Assembly: GCA_030737875.1 (NCBI GenBank)
Contig: CM060915.1
Location: 363,007,863 to 363,071,862 of the forward strand
Direction of reading: 5' to 3'
DNA: 64,000 nucleotides
DNA from: Allium sativum
Taxonomy: Eukaryota; Streptophyta; Magnoliopsida; Asparagales; Amaryllidaceae
Positions 35,314 to 48,331 of the stretch are shown here, piece after piece. The position numbers were made by a program, and so were the translations under genes. How positions within the stretch are numbered: position 1 is the first letter of the stretch; every line of letters starts with the position of its first letter. Under the pieces are notes generated by a model. That model made no database searches. It was not told the DNA's origin and was given only the letters and a program-made list of their open reading frames with translations.

Positions 35314-38035
35314 TTTGCCCCCTCAAAGTATGTTCTGTGTTAACGGGGCATGCTTTGAAGTGAGATGAGTCTAGTATGGGCGCAAATACCTCCATGCGAT
35401 GTTTAGCGATTGGTTATGACCTTCCTCTTGAGTTGTATACCGAGAGCGCACGGCTTCGGAGCGGTTGGGATGCCTTGTCGGAATATGCAGGTATGAGTTT
35501 AGGATTTCAACATTGCTAAGATTTTTGACTTGATTGAGTTGGAACCTCTCCAAGGCATTTAGTTCCTGTAGAATAAAGACAATAAATGTTAGTTGCCGAC
35601 TCCCTATTGCATCGAAGTGCAAACGGTTCGTTATTGGGTTATAATCGCGTATGCAATCGCAAGTTTGTGCATGGTTTTGTGCGATGCGATCTGAGTTGGA
35701 ATGAGTAACATGAAAGTGAATTGCATGCCATGGGCTTGTAATCGCGCGTTTTAGGTTTTTGAGGAGTTTTCGGATCGAGAGCCGACCATTGGGTGGGTAC
35801 ATTTGAACCCTTGAGGCTTGTGGGCATGCATTGGATCAAGTCGGTCTGCTCGTTTGAGATTTCCAAAGCGTGTATGCATGGTCATTTCCATGGCTTAGGC
35901 GCACGATCGCCCTAAGTGGTTGTTGAAACATTGTTGGGATGGAGCTTGATAGTTTGGAGTACCCGCTAAATCACTTGGATTTGTGAACCCAAGGTCGTTC
36001 AACGTTCCAAGCTAATCCCATTGTTCAAAGTTTCGACAACTCATATATGCGAATGCCATTGTTAGGACAATACTTGTCATATGTCATGGCATGTATTCAC
36101 ATGGATTTTCCTTTGAGGCGAGGTTGGACCCAAATGCTGGGCGCGTGCACTTTGATGACTGAGCACTTGGTAAGTACACAGGTGGTCGCTGAGTCGTGAC
36201 TGACTTCGTAGTTAGAGCTTCGAAGTTAAGTGAATATGATTGTAGCTTGGTGTACGATCCTGAATTCCGATCCCGGAACATTCGTTTGGGGTATGTTGAT
36301 CCTCTGATGGTAGTTGCTTCCTTTCTTCTCTTCTCCGGACAGAAAATCATCGTAAGGCATGGAGGATGCCAAAATACTTCTTTTGTACTTTAGACGTTTG
36401 AGGTGTTGTTAGGTTTTCGGGAGAAGGGAAGAGAGATATGGAAAGTAAGAGGGCTTTCAGATTCGGCACTCAAGAACGTAGAGCGGAGGATCTTGGGAAA
36501 TGGAATTAGGAATTTGGATAAAGGTCGCCAAGTATGTGTGAATACGGGAGTGGGCTTCGTATCTTGGACACTTAATAAACCCTCCTGGTTTTTCAAGAGG
36601 TCGAAGTCGGTTTGAGGGACGTGATAATCTAGCAAGTGCGTGGGAGCACGATGCATAACTTCGCACTTTGAATACTTAGTCTTAGCTCCAAGCTTGGGCT
36701 TGTAAAATTAAACATTTGCATGGCGCCCGATGAGCAGACAGTGATTAGTGAGTTTTGGTCTCGCGACGCGGTCCTTGAGGAGTGGACTCGCTTGGACTGT
36801 CGACTCGAATGCTTATCTGGGATGTCGACATATAGTTGAGTTGTTAGTCTCTGGATCTAATCTATAGTCCAACCATGATGTGGTTGCATCTTCACTTAGG
36901 CATTGCGCTGGCGGTTGGTAATGGCCATGGCGCTAGTTGTTGAGGCTAAATGTTTCCATCATGTTCTGGAGCACCTGCTTTTCGTGGAGTCTGGGAACTG
37001 ATGGGAAGCCGGAAAGCTTCCAGGGCCTGGACTCTGGCTCTAGATTGCCTTCGTTGCGAGGTGAAGGCACTCTCAAGATGGTGGCTCCAAGGGATGTTGT
37101 GAAGATAAGGCATGTGTAGGGACTAAAGGGGATCTGATCGGGTCTTAATATTGTCAGGCCGGTGCGATAATCGGTAGGGGATGCCCCCAAGCCCGGGTAT
37201 CTTCTAGGTTTTGCTCGATGTCAGGGACGAGCTAGCCAGTTCGGATCATTGCTCAATGTCTCATGCTTGGTTTGTAATTGACATTGAATGTAACCCAACT
37301 GGTTGGCGAATGATTGTGGAGATGGACTTATTCGAGCTGACTACTCGGATATGCACATAAGATGTAACCATATGGTTGAGTCATTAGTTCCAACCCAATT
37401 ATGTTGTAACCCTTTTCCAACCCGAGAATGGTGTTGATGGTTACTGGGAATCACTTCCATAGTTATTAAAACTGGGTGTCGTCACCACGTTCCGATGCGC
37501 TTGTACGTAGGAAGTCGTTGCATCATGGGGTGTGAGTCAACTTTGTGTTGCGTTTAAGTATTAGCTTGCTGGCAAGGCGTAGAGACTTTGGGAACCCGAT
37601 GAACCGGGCGTGGAAACTCCCGAACATGCACCAAGATATAAATTTTTTACTCCGCATACTGAGAACTTGTCAAAATTCCCATGTTCCTCAGGGAACTAGA
37701 GATTGTGTAGCTCCCCCATCTTTCGGTTCGGGCCTCTATGCCCAGCATGCCTAGTATTGGTGGGAGGTTAGAAGTTTCTGAGACCCGAGCTTTTGGGTCT
37801 GGATCATCCTCGTGGCGAGGTGTATATTCCTCTTTAGAATGGTCGTTCAGAAGGTTGTGGTGATGGAAATGCCAGCGTGGGAGTTGGTGGGGATCTTCCT
37901 CAGGTCCTGCGATGAGCAAGCTGGCGAAAGGATAGGTGGGGGAATGCCCCCAGGCTCGAGTACTTGGCAATTGAAGAGGATGCGAGCGGTGAGCCTTGAG
38001 GAGTCAAATAGCTGCCTCTTTCGATGGACTGCCCC
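35314..38035 (-). other. Interior of element F with a diverged internal duplication
   Basis: No known domain was found. Segments 37001-37200 and about 37755-37970 resemble each other (both include a TTGCGAGGTG/GTGGCGAGGTG core and a GGGGATGCCCCC-type end about 145-160 bp later). Minus-strand frames across both copies (36933-37190 and 37647-37970) are in the same phase and align loosely, so this may be coding remnant or 3' non-coding repeat. Function not recognised. Confidence 0.45.
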
Positions 38036-38198
38036 TGTAACAACCCGTATTTTGATAACGTGTTATAACCATAAATCTAGGCAGAATTAAATTTTAAAAT
38101 AAGAACCAAGGGAAACGGGTTGAGCCATTGCGTTCGTCTCGGAATTCTACATGAAATCGAGTCCGAGTTTTCGAAAATCGGAGTCCGTATGACCAAGT
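38036..38198 (+). repeat. 5' LTR of element G, piece 1
   Basis: Begins TGTAACAACCCG and matches 63809-63971 with about three differences. The last five bases CAAGT are the left target duplication of H. Confidence 0.92.
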
Positions 38199-41100
38199 TG
38201 TTGTATATAACAGTGTTGTATACACAATTATATGATTTTTGTTTGATGATAACAACCAAATATATTTTATTGAATGTGTTTGTAACTGTACTGGTATACT
38301 ACACATCAGACAGGAATAAAATATTTCTATTTAAATAAAATACAACTATACAGAAATTTAAATATTCACAAAGTATTTTAAATATTCACACAGTATTTTA
38401 TTTGAATAAGAATATTTTATTTCGATATTTAAACAGTACAGATTTACAACTCCACTATTTGTACATACATCACTGATATACATTTCATTATATTCAATTT
38501 CGTACTTAGCTCCTCTTTACAACACTTACACTTTCATATACACTACATTTCTATACAGTTCACTCGTATATACTGACACATATGAATATCATCATCTTCA
38601 GTCTTCTTGACTTCACAGCATTCCACAGTTAATCCAGTCATCTTCATACCTGTTCATACAGAAGAACACACACAGTAGACTGCAACAAAAATAAAATTAA
38701 ATAAAAGCAAATAAAATTTTTAAATTTTATTTGCCTCAGAATTACGGTGTGTTTCTCATCATTTTTTCTAGACTTGGTATGATATGCAGGGACAGAAAAA
38801 CTCGTCTGAATGGCTGCATATACACACGTGTATACACGTGAGCACTGCCACGCCAATCCAGTATCGCGACCGAGGAGTAGCCACTTGGACCATCTCGACT
38901 CAGCGCGATATACTCATGAACATGAACAAAGTCAAAAGCAAAAGTAAAATGGTTGACAGGTCAACACACAAGAGAGTCAATAGCCAAGTCAAACATGAAT
39001 GAAACATAGTGGAAATAAAAAGTAGCAATGAAGATTGAAAAAATAGCATGAATACAAATATCAAAGAAGTAGCACAGTTCAAAACAACATGAGACATGGT
39101 GCAATACAGGCAAGAAAAAAAAGAAGTACATACATAGAACAATGCCCAAGTGTGAATGCACAAGTGCAAATTTTTAGAATGAATCTGGTTATGGCAATAA
39201 CAAGCGACCAAAAGTATTCACAAGGGTAGTACCTACTCTTATCAACTCAAAAAGTTATCAAGAAGTACCAGAAAAATGCATGACAAAACAGTATTGAATC
39301 AAGCAGACGAGCCATGAAACAACAAGACTTGGGTGATATACATGGTGTACAAATATATTAGATACAGCATATACATTGAAGCAGCACATTCAGCAATGAA
39401 ATCAATGTGGTCGAGCAGTGCATTACAAGTGCTACAGTCCAGGCTAAGCTATATGTGAACAAGAGTTGAGTTCAGCTCAAGTGAACACAAGGGCACTGCA
39501 GTTTCAGGCAGTTTCAAATACATGTGACATTGGACAATGAAAAGGTGGAGATATGAACATATGGGACAATACAACAAAGCAGCTATTTGTATGAGGACAG
39601 TAACATTTATGGTGTAGCGAGAACAAAACAACATAGCATAAACAAGAATGCTACAACCTTATACAAATCAGTATCATGTTTGAGCAAGTACAAACCAACA
39701 TTCATACAAGAGTGAAATCACTTGGATGGTGCAAGAATGACAAAAGTATCAAGAGTAATATCTGTTCAAATATATGGCAGATCAAGTTGAGTGTCTGTTC
39801 ATCAAGTCATGGCTAATAAGAATGGCATCAGTTCAAAATCAAGTGATACAAGTCCACACAGTAAAACAGTGTTGTACACAAACAAATTAAATGCAACAGT
39901 TCTTATCAATTCAAGTATCAGATTTCTATGGGTTAACTTTCAGAACATTGAAGAAGATCAAACATGCCAAATACCAAATTACCAAAGTATAATAATATAG
40001 CATCAGTTCAAACGTTTGGAAAATCAGAGTATAGTATCTGTTCTTATCAAATTATGTAACAACAGTTCAAAGTAGAGTATGCAAAGGCAAGTTCAAGTGA
40101 AGGATTTGTGCAAACCAGTTAATAAAATTCTGTTCATATAAGTCTTGCTTAAGGAAATAGTATTAAAAAAATTCCATTCGAATAATAAGGGAAAAGATCA
40201 ATTTAGAAATGGTCAACCTGAAAATATAATCAAATTCCAGAAATCACCAAGGAAAAATACCATTTTTTTTAATCAACATTTTTAAGGGAGGAAGTCAGAC
40301 AAATCAAATTCAAGATTCACACGCAAGTTTGAAGATTTCAAATTCTAGAAATCACGCTAATTCAAAGCCAAAGACCAAGAATTAAGCAATATACTTTCAG
40401 GAAATATCCAGAAGTAACAGATCAATTCAAAGCTAACCTCAATTCTTTAGCATATACCAAACCCAAGTCGTATATTGAAATCAGAGAATATTTAGGATTT
40501 TTAATCCTATAAATATCCACCGATTCATCACAGGCAATTTATCCAAGTTCGAACAAGCAAAAAGCAAAAATCTGAATTAAATTCATACCAGTAAAAAGGA
40601 GATTACTTGGATCCAGTTCTACACTCATCAACGTTCGATCGAAGAAGAGGATAGCCACTGAATAACTCGAAATCATCACACAAGAAAGTGGCGACCTCAA
40701 GTTGAATAGAATCGAAACCCTAGAGCCGTCGAAGTCGAGTTTAACGAGAAGCACAAACCCTAGAAAAAGCGCCAGCCTCCAGAGATCGAAGCTAAACAGA
40801 CTCGAGCATCATAGAATGAATCATACACTCGCGATTTAGGGATTTAAAGAAACCCTAGGAATCTCTCAAGAGCCGCCGCCATTTTTAAGGAAAGAGGTCG
40901 AGCAAAATAAAGTGGTGAAGCAAATACGAGGGGTCGGCCAAGCCTATATCAAAAACTAAGGGTTTTTTTATTAAGAAGGATCTTATAAAACAAAACTAGG
41001 GTTTTGTTTTAAACTAGGGTTTCCATTTTAATTTTTTTTATTGTTTTCAACTTTGTAATCAGTCTAGAGTTTTCTAGTTTGTCTCTAAAACTAGGGAGAT

Positions 41101-41422
41101 GAATTACAGGGTTTGTAATTCGGGGAAATCTGGTTTTGGGGATAAAAACCAGTGCAGGGTTTTGAGCGTAGGGTTAAGAACAGTTAGGAGCGAGTGTCGC
41201 GAGTTTACAGGGGATTGTAAGCGTAGAGATTGTTTTAACTCCTAGTAGAAACCTTGGGGAATGCAGCAGTAGGCAGGGTTTTGCCGAAGCTGGGTATATC
41301 TGTGTGTTATTTATTTTCTGCATTTATTCTGTTTTTAATCTGTGCTGTGATTATTTAATTACTCTGTGAAAATCTGTGATAAACCCTATTCACCCCCCTC
41401 TAGGGTTAATTTTGATCCTACA
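38199..41422 (+). repeat. 5' LTR of element H (3224 bp)
   Basis: Starts TGTTGTATATAACAG and ends GATCCTACA before the primer site. TATAAATA at 40508-40515. The minus strand of 40700-40950 looks like a leader (a short ATGGCGGCGGC frame, CTAGGGTTT motifs). Small frames are repeated in the other LTR and have no domains. Confidence 0.95.
38825..38840. promoter_or_regulatory. Perfect palindrome with two G-boxes in H's LTR
   Basis: CACGTGTATACACGTG is its own complement and holds two CACGTG cores ten bases apart; the 3' LTR has the same at 45731-45746. CACGTG is the G-box bound by plant bZIP and bHLH factors; a role here is inference. Confidence 0.6.
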
Positions 41423-41424
41423 AG

Positions 41425-41436
41425 TGGTACCAGAGC
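41425..41436 (+). promoter_or_regulatory. Primer-binding site of H
   Basis: TGGTACCAGAGC starts two bases after the LTR end. It differs by one base from the gypsy-type site and fits tRNA-Met priming. Confidence 0.85.
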
Positions 41437-41469
41437 AGGTATTTTTTATTTTATTTTAACTCTAGAGTC

Positions 41470-43473
41470 ATGAATCTGTCCAATAACGCGTTTTCTGAGG
41501 GTCAGTCCATAGCTAGGCCACCAATGTTTAATGGAACTGATTATGCATATTGGAAAGCTAGGATGAAAATTTATTTGAGTTCAATCGACTATGATGTGAG
41601 GGATATTATTGAAACGGGTTATAGATCTCCCACTGTTATAGTTAGTGGTGTTGAAATTCCTAAATCAAAAGACAGGTGGGATGCTAATGATAAAAAAATA
41701 TTTTCAACCAATGCCAAAGCGATGAATGCTTTAATCTGTGCTCTTGATAAAACTGAATTTAATCGAATTTCTCATTGTGAGACTGCGCAGGAAATATGGC
41801 ATACGTTGGAGGTCACACACGAAGGTACATCTCAAGTAAAGGAATCTCGTCTCGCTTTACTCAGCAACGAATATGAAAATTTCTCTATGCAAAAAGACGA
41901 AGATATAAAAGAGATGTATGGACGCTTCTCATCACTGGTCTACAATGCAAAAGCTCTTGGCAAAACCTATACCGAAGCGGAATTGATCAGAAAAATACTG
42001 AGAGTGCTACCGATAAATTTTGAAGCAAAGGTGACGGCGATTCAAGAATCAAAAGATTTGAATAAAGTAAGCATTGAAGAGTTGATCGGAAATCTGATTA
42101 CTTACGAGATGGAGTTGAAAGAAAGAGAAGAACGAAAGGATTCTGAATCAAAGAAGAAGACGATCGCTCTAAATAATTCTGTTGAAAGTAATGATGATGA
42201 TCCTGCTGAAGAGCTAGCCATGGTTTTGAGAAAGTGGGCCAAAGGAAAATACAAACCACGAAAGAAGAATTCAAAAACCGACAAGTCTGAAAGTTCAGAT
42301 AGTTCAGACGATGAAGTGTTTTGCTACAATTGCAAGAAACCCGGACATATCAAACCAAATTGCCCACATCTTTAAAATGAAAAGAGGAAGAAGTTCAGAA
42401 GGAAGAAGAAGGCTTTTGCTGCTACATGGGATGACGAGGAAGGAGAAGAAGTTTCTGAAAGTGATGAGGAGGAAGCTAACTTATGTCTTATGGCTCAATC
42501 TGATTCGGAAGGTAGTGAAGAGGATTCTAGTGAGGTAACAAATTTTACCTATAAAGAATTAATATTAATGTGTCACGACCTCACAAAAACTGTTGACTCT
42601 CTTGAACTAAAAGTTAAGAAATTAAAATCTGATAGGTCAAAACTAGTTCATGAAAATAACAGTTTAGAAAGAAAACTTGAAAAAGTTAAGAATTCACCGG
42701 TTTCAGAATGCGAAAAATGTCAATTTTTGAGTAACAATTTTTTGAAATTAAAAACTGATCTTGAGTTACTTAAAAGTGAAAACATGAATTTGAAAAATGA
42801 AAATCATGATTTTGAAAAGGTGATTGAAAAGTTTAGAGAATCTGAAAAACTTGATTTTGAAAAGCGAAAACAATTTGAAATTGAAATTTCCAAGTCCGAT
42901 GCTAGAATCAAAGCACCTGAAAACGAAAATTTGATTTTAAAACAAATTGATGCTGAAAAGAGGAAAATCGCTATTAATCGTTGTTCAAATTTAATGAAAG
43001 AAAATAGCGATCTTAAATTTAAAATTCAACGACTTGAGTCAGCTCTGACTAAATTTTCTAAAGGAGAGAAATCGTTGAATATGTTGTTGAAAAAACAATT
43101 TTTTGTTCAGAATAAAAAGGGACTTGGATTTGAATCTGATCAAGTTGAAAAACAAAATTTTAATGATTTTAAAAATCCTTTAATTGGCTTTGAAAACGAT
43201 CAAATTGAATTTTTGAAATTTAATAATTTCAAAGGGTTTTTAAATCATAAACAAATTGATAACTCGTTTAAAAACAATTCATTTAAATCTGTTTGGATTC
43301 CAAAAATTAACAGAATAAATTTAAGCAAATCTAAACAAATTTGGGTTCCAAAGGGTACGCTAGTGAATAGTAATGGATTGTTATATAAACGGGTTTGGGT
43401 ACCAAAACGTGTAAACGAAGATAAGAGTGGTAAAACAACTTTTGTTAGACCACTCGATCATGTAAACATTTAG
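41470..43473 (+). CDS. Copia-type Gag of element H, one in-frame TAA
   Basis: ATG 41470 lies just after a pyrimidine-rich AACTCTAG, a possible splice acceptor. Codons 1-301 give a copia Gag core (PPMFNGTDYAYWKARMKIYL, then SRLALLSNEYENFSM) and a CCHC knuckle C285-C288-H293-C298. A TAA follows at 42373-42375. The same frame then continues to 43473 with an acidic segment and a long Lys/Glu-rich coiled-coil-like region and ends with repeated WVPK motifs and RPLDHVNI. In complete copia elements protease would follow; here nothing does. The full frame is 667 codons. It may be a one-base pseudogene or use read-through. Confidence 0.88.
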
Positions 43474-44424
43474 GTACCGTGGGAGGCTGAGGAACAACTG
43501 TGCTTAAGAAAGATAAAATTCAAGTTGATTCATATATCGAATTATTTGAAGTTCCTTAGCCATAGATTCAGAGTTGGAGATTCATTGCATCACGTTGATT
43601 ATGGTAAGTCAGGTATGATCTCTAAACTCGTACTTTTATTCCTTTTAATTTATTTTTACTTGGCCGTTTGTGAAATCATTCGTTATGGATTGTTGAAATT
43701 CTTGGATTATAAAAAATTGATTTTTTTTAGGTGATTTCAAATAATTATCTTCAGATTTGATAAGTTGACTGTTTCTTAAGTTTGTCCAAAAATTCTCAGA
43801 GAATATCACTTGTGATTGTTGCTTTGAAAATGATCTTGTGCTGCTCTGATAAGGAAATTGATTTGATTCATTTCAAGTGTGTTGGTGATTAAATGATAAG
43901 TTAGAAAATCAGTAACTGGATTTAGTTAAAATTCATAGACAATTTGAATTAAATATATAAGTTGTTTTCAAAATTGTCTAGGAACAATCAGCATTAGAAA
44001 AATTAGATAATTTCATATTCTACTGATTGATTTTTGAAACTAATTTTCAAACTTGCATTGATTTTTTTTCAAAAAAAAAAAACTCCTCTTGAAATTGATA
44101 TTTTCAATTTTAAAATTATTTTTGATTATTTATTCAAAAATTGAAATTATTGATTAATTTGAACCGTTTTGGGACTCATCAAAATTATTGATAGATTTAT
44201 GAAACTGTGATGAGTTGCGACTATGGTATAATTCATAACTAGAAGAGATATTATTTTAAATCTCATGATGATTAGACAGATTTTATAATATCTTTGAATT
44301 AGAGCTTATTTCACGACCATCTTCTATATCTACCATATTTCTGTCATTCATCATGGTTTTATTTAATTTGGGGAGTTCTAATTATTCTTGAAATTAAAAA
44401 AAAAAAGATAATTTATCCTTGGTA

Positions 44425-44600
44425 TTCACTCCCATTTAAAAATCCTCGCGGTTATGCGTGGGTGAATTACCTTAATTTCTATGTGCTTCCATTCTCACTT
44501 AAAAGACCTTCGGGCTGTGCATGGATGGAACTCATTAGAGAGGATAAAGTTAAGTTACTACTAACCCCATTTAAAAGACCTTTGGGCTATGCGTGGTTAG
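44425..44600 (+). ncRNA. Three tandem hairpins with conserved loops and different stems
   Basis: Arms: TTCACTCCCA/TGGGTGAA (44425-44466), TTCCATTC/GGATGGAA (44487-44530) and CTAACC/GGTTAG (44561-44600). Loops share TTAAAA-ACC/TCC-T-G-GG-T-TGCRTGG. Pairing is kept while stem sequence changes completely. Function unknown. Confidence 0.55.
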
Positions 44601-44867
44601 AAAGTGCTTAACAATTTTTTAGCATATTTAAAATCTTTAAAATTCATATTCAAATATTCAATTTTTATTGAACTCTCCTCATTCGATAAAATCCATCGTA
44701 AATCCATTCATTCTGAAAGTGAAATTTGCTTCTGATTTAAAGATTATTATGATTTTTGTTTGATTAAATGGGATTTGCGATATATATTCTCTCTCTTAAT
44801 TTGAATTTATATTTATAGTCAATATTCATCACTGTTTCAATTTCTATTATCCTTTTGATGATAACAA

Positions 44868-45104
44868 AAGGGGGAGAATTGTCAAGATTTTGACTGATGA
44901 GTATTTAATTCAAAAATATTTTAAGATTGGAAATTAAATATCTAGAGGGAGAATGGTCAACTGGATTACATCATTCATATTTTTCCACATATATAGGGGG
45001 AGTTCAGTTGTAGGGGGAGCATACAAATAGGGGGAGTAATATATTTCACGTTCAAAACACATTCAAAATCTTTTATTTGTTTGTCATCATCAAAAGGGGG
45101 AGAT
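44868..45104 (+). promoter_or_regulatory. Multiple polypurine tracts of H
   Basis: AAAAGGGGGAGA occurs at about 44873 and 45092, with three GGGGGAG copies between. The last directly precedes the 3' LTR at 45105. Confidence 0.8.
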
Positions 45105-48100
45105 TGTTGTATATAACAGTGTTGTATACACAATTATATGATTTTTGTTTGATGATAACAACCAAATATATTTTATTGAATGTGTTTGTAACTGTACTGG
45201 TATACTACACATCAGACAGGAATAAAATATTTCTATTTAAATAAAATACAACTATACAGAAATTTAAATATTCACACAGTATTTTAAATATTCACACAGT
45301 ATTTTATTTGAATAAGAATATTTTATTTCGATATTTAAACAGTACAGATTTACAACTCCACTATTTGTACATACATCTTTGATATACATTTCATTATATT
45401 CAATTTCGTACTTAGCTCCTCTTTACAACACTTACACTTTCATATACACTACATTTCTATACAGTTCACTCGTATATACTGAAACATATGAATATCATCA
45501 TCTTCAGTCTTCTTGACTTCACAGCATTCCACAGTCAATCCAGTCATCTTCATACATGTTCATACAGAAGAACACACACAGTAGACTGCAACAAAAATAA
45601 AATTAAATAAAAGCAAATAAAATTTTTAAATTTTATTTGCCTCAGAATTACGGTGTGTTTCTCATCATTTTTTCTAGACTTGGTATGATATGCAGGGACA
45701 GAAAAACTCGTCTGAATGGCTGCATATACACACGTGTATACACGTGAGCACTGCCACGCCAATCCAGTATCGCGACTGAGGAGTAGCCACTTGGACCATC
45801 TCGACTCAGCGCGATATACTCATGAACATGAACAAAGTCAAAAGCAAAAGTAAAATGGTTGACAGGTCAACACACAAGAGAGTCAATAGCCAAGTCAAAC
45901 ATGAATGAAACATAGTGGAAATAAAAAGTAGCAATGAAGATTGAAAAAATAGCATGAATACAAATATCAAAGAAGTAGCACAGTTCAAAACAACATGACA
46001 CATGGTGCAATACAGGCAAGAAAAAGAAAGAAGTACATACATAGAACAATGCCCAAGTGTGAATGCACAAGTGCAAATTTTTAGAATGAATCTGGTTATG
46101 GCAATAACAAGCGACCAAAAGTATTCACAAGGGTAGTACCTACTCTTATCAATTCAAAAAGTTATCAAGAAGTACCAGAAAAATGCATGACAAAACAGTA
46201 TTGAATCAAGCAGACGAGCCATGAAACAACAAGACTTGGGTGATATACATGGTGTACAAATATATTAGCTACAGCATATACATTGAAGCAGCACATTCAG
46301 CAATGAAATCAATGTGGTCGAGCAGTGCATTACAAGTGCTACAGTCCAGGCTAAGCTATATGTGAACAAAAGTTGAGTTCAGCTCAAGTGAACACAAGGG
46401 CACTGCAGTTTCAGGCAGTTTCAAATACATGTGACATTGGACAATGAAAAGGTGGAGATATGAACATATGGGACAATACAACAAAGCAGCTATTTGTATG
46501 AGGACAGTAACATTTATGGTGTAGCGAGAACAAAACAACATAGCATAAACAAGAATGCTACAACCTTATACAAATCAGTATCATGTTTGAGCAAGTACAA
46601 GCCAACATTCATACAAGAGTGAAATCACTTGGATGGTGCAAGAATGACAAAAGTATCAAGAGTAATATCTGTTCAAATATATGGCAGATCAAGTTGAGTG
46701 TCTGTTCATCAAGTCATGGCTAATAAGAATGGCATCAGTTCAAAATCAAGTGATACAAGTCCACACAGTAAATCAGTGTTGTACACAAACAAATTAAATG
46801 CAACAGTTCTTATCAGTTCAAGTATCAGATTTCTATGGGTTAACTTTCAGAACATTGAAGAAGATCAAACATGCCAAATACCAAATTACCAAAGTATAAT
46901 AATATAGCATCAGTTCAAACGTTTGGAAAATCAGAGTATAGTATCTGTTCTTATCAAATTATGTAACAACAGTTCAAAGTAGAGTATGCAAAGGCAAGTT
47001 CAAGTGAAGGATTTGTGCAAACCAGTTAATAAAATTCTGTTCATATAAGTCTTGCTTAAGGAAACAGTATTAAAAAAATTCCATTCGAATAATAAGGGAA
47101 AAGATCAATTTAGAAATGGTCAACCTGAAAATATAATCAAATTCCAGAAATCACCAAGGAAAAATACCATTTTTTTTAATCAACATTTTTAAGGGAGGAA
47201 GTCAGACAGATCAAATTCAAGATTCACACGCAAGTTTGAAGATTTCAAATTGTAGAAATCACGCTAATTCAAAGCCAAAGACCAAGACTTAAGCAATATA
47301 CTTTCAGGAAATATCCAGAAGTAACAGATCAATTCAAAGCTAACCCCAATTCTTTAGCATATACCAAACCCAAGTCGTATATTGAAATCAGAGAATATTT
47401 AGGATTTTTAATCCTATAAATATCCACTGATTCATCACAGGCAATTTATCCAAGTTCGAACAAGCAAAAAGCAAAAATCCGAATTAAATTCATACCAGTA
47501 AAAAGGAGATTACTTGGATCCAGTTCTACACTCATCAATGTTCGATCGAAGAAGAGGATAGCCACTGAATAACTCGAAATCATCACACAAGAAAGTGGCG
47601 ACCTCAAGTTGAATAGAATCGAAACCCTAGAGCAGTCGAAGTCGAGTTTAACGAGAAGCACAAACCCTAGAAAAAGCGCCAGCCTCCAGAGATCGAAGCT
47701 AAACAGACTCGAGCATCATAGAATGAATCATACACTCGCGATTTAGGGATTTAAAGAAACCCTAGGAATCTCTCAAGAGCCGCCGCCATTTTTAAGGAAA
47801 GAGGTCGAGCAAAATAAAGTGGTGAAGCAAATACAAGGGGTCGGCCAAGCCTATATCAAAAACTAAGGGTTTTTTTTATTAAGAAGGATCTTATAAAACA
47901 AAACTAGGGTTTTGTTTTAAACTAGGGTTTCCATTTTAATTTTTTTTTATTGTTTTCAACTTTGTAATCAGTCTAGAGTTTTCTAGTTTGTCTCTAAAAC
48001 TAGGGAGACGAATTACAGGGTTTGTAATTCGGGGAAATCTGGTTTTGGGGATAAAAACCAGTGCAGGGTTTTGAGCGTAGGGTTAAGAAGAGTTGGGAGC

Positions 48101-48331
48101 GAGTGTCGCGAGTTTACAGGGGATTGTAAGCGTAGAGATTGTTTTAACTCCTAGTAGAAACCTTGGGGAATGCAGCAGTAGGCAGGGTTTTACCGAAGCT
48201 GGGTATATCTGTGTGTTATTTATTTTCTGCATTTATTCTGTTTTTAATCTGTGCTGTGATTATTTAATTACTCTGTGAAAATCTGTGATAAACCCTATTC
48301 ACCCCCCTCTAGGGTTAATTTTGATCCTACA
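45105..48331 (+). repeat. 3' LTR of element H (3227 bp)
   Basis: Near-identical to 38199-41422. It ends TACA at 48331, followed by CAAGT and the continuation of G's LTR. Confidence 0.95.

Larger units (their letters stand above)
34162..38035 (-). mobile_element. Element F: LTR retrotransposon, 3' part only, superfamily unknown
   Basis: Minus orientation. A 1152-bp LTR with TGTTGACGG/GGTTAACA ends is followed by a pyrimidine tract (purine on the minus strand) and 2.7 kb of interior cut by insertion of G at 38036. No pol or Gag domain could be recognised in the visible part. It is inserted in the integrase of E; the left target duplication would be ATTCC. Confidence 0.7.
43474..45104 (+). other. 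3' non-coding interior of H
   Basis: AT-rich, no protein domain. It holds three tandem hairpins (44425-44600) and five GGGGGAG tracts from 44875 on, the last being the functional purine tract. Confidence 0.75.
38199..48331 (+). mobile_element. Element H: gag-only Ty1/copia-type retrotransposon
   Basis: LTRs of 3224 and 3227 bp, a primer site, one Gag frame with an internal stop, then 1.6 kb of non-coding interior and a purine tract. Flanked by CAAGT on both sides (38194-38198 and 48332-48336). No protease, integrase or RT was found after the Gag frame. The Gag type, long LTRs and several GGGGGAG tracts suggest the SIRE/Maximus lineage; that is inference. By eye the LTRs differ at about 25 positions, so insertion was recent. 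Confidence 0.92.

Noticed and set aside
38900..39211. Minus-strand Cys/Phe-rich frames in H's LTR
   Set aside because: Composition-driven frames in an LTR; one is shortened in the 3' LTR by an indel.
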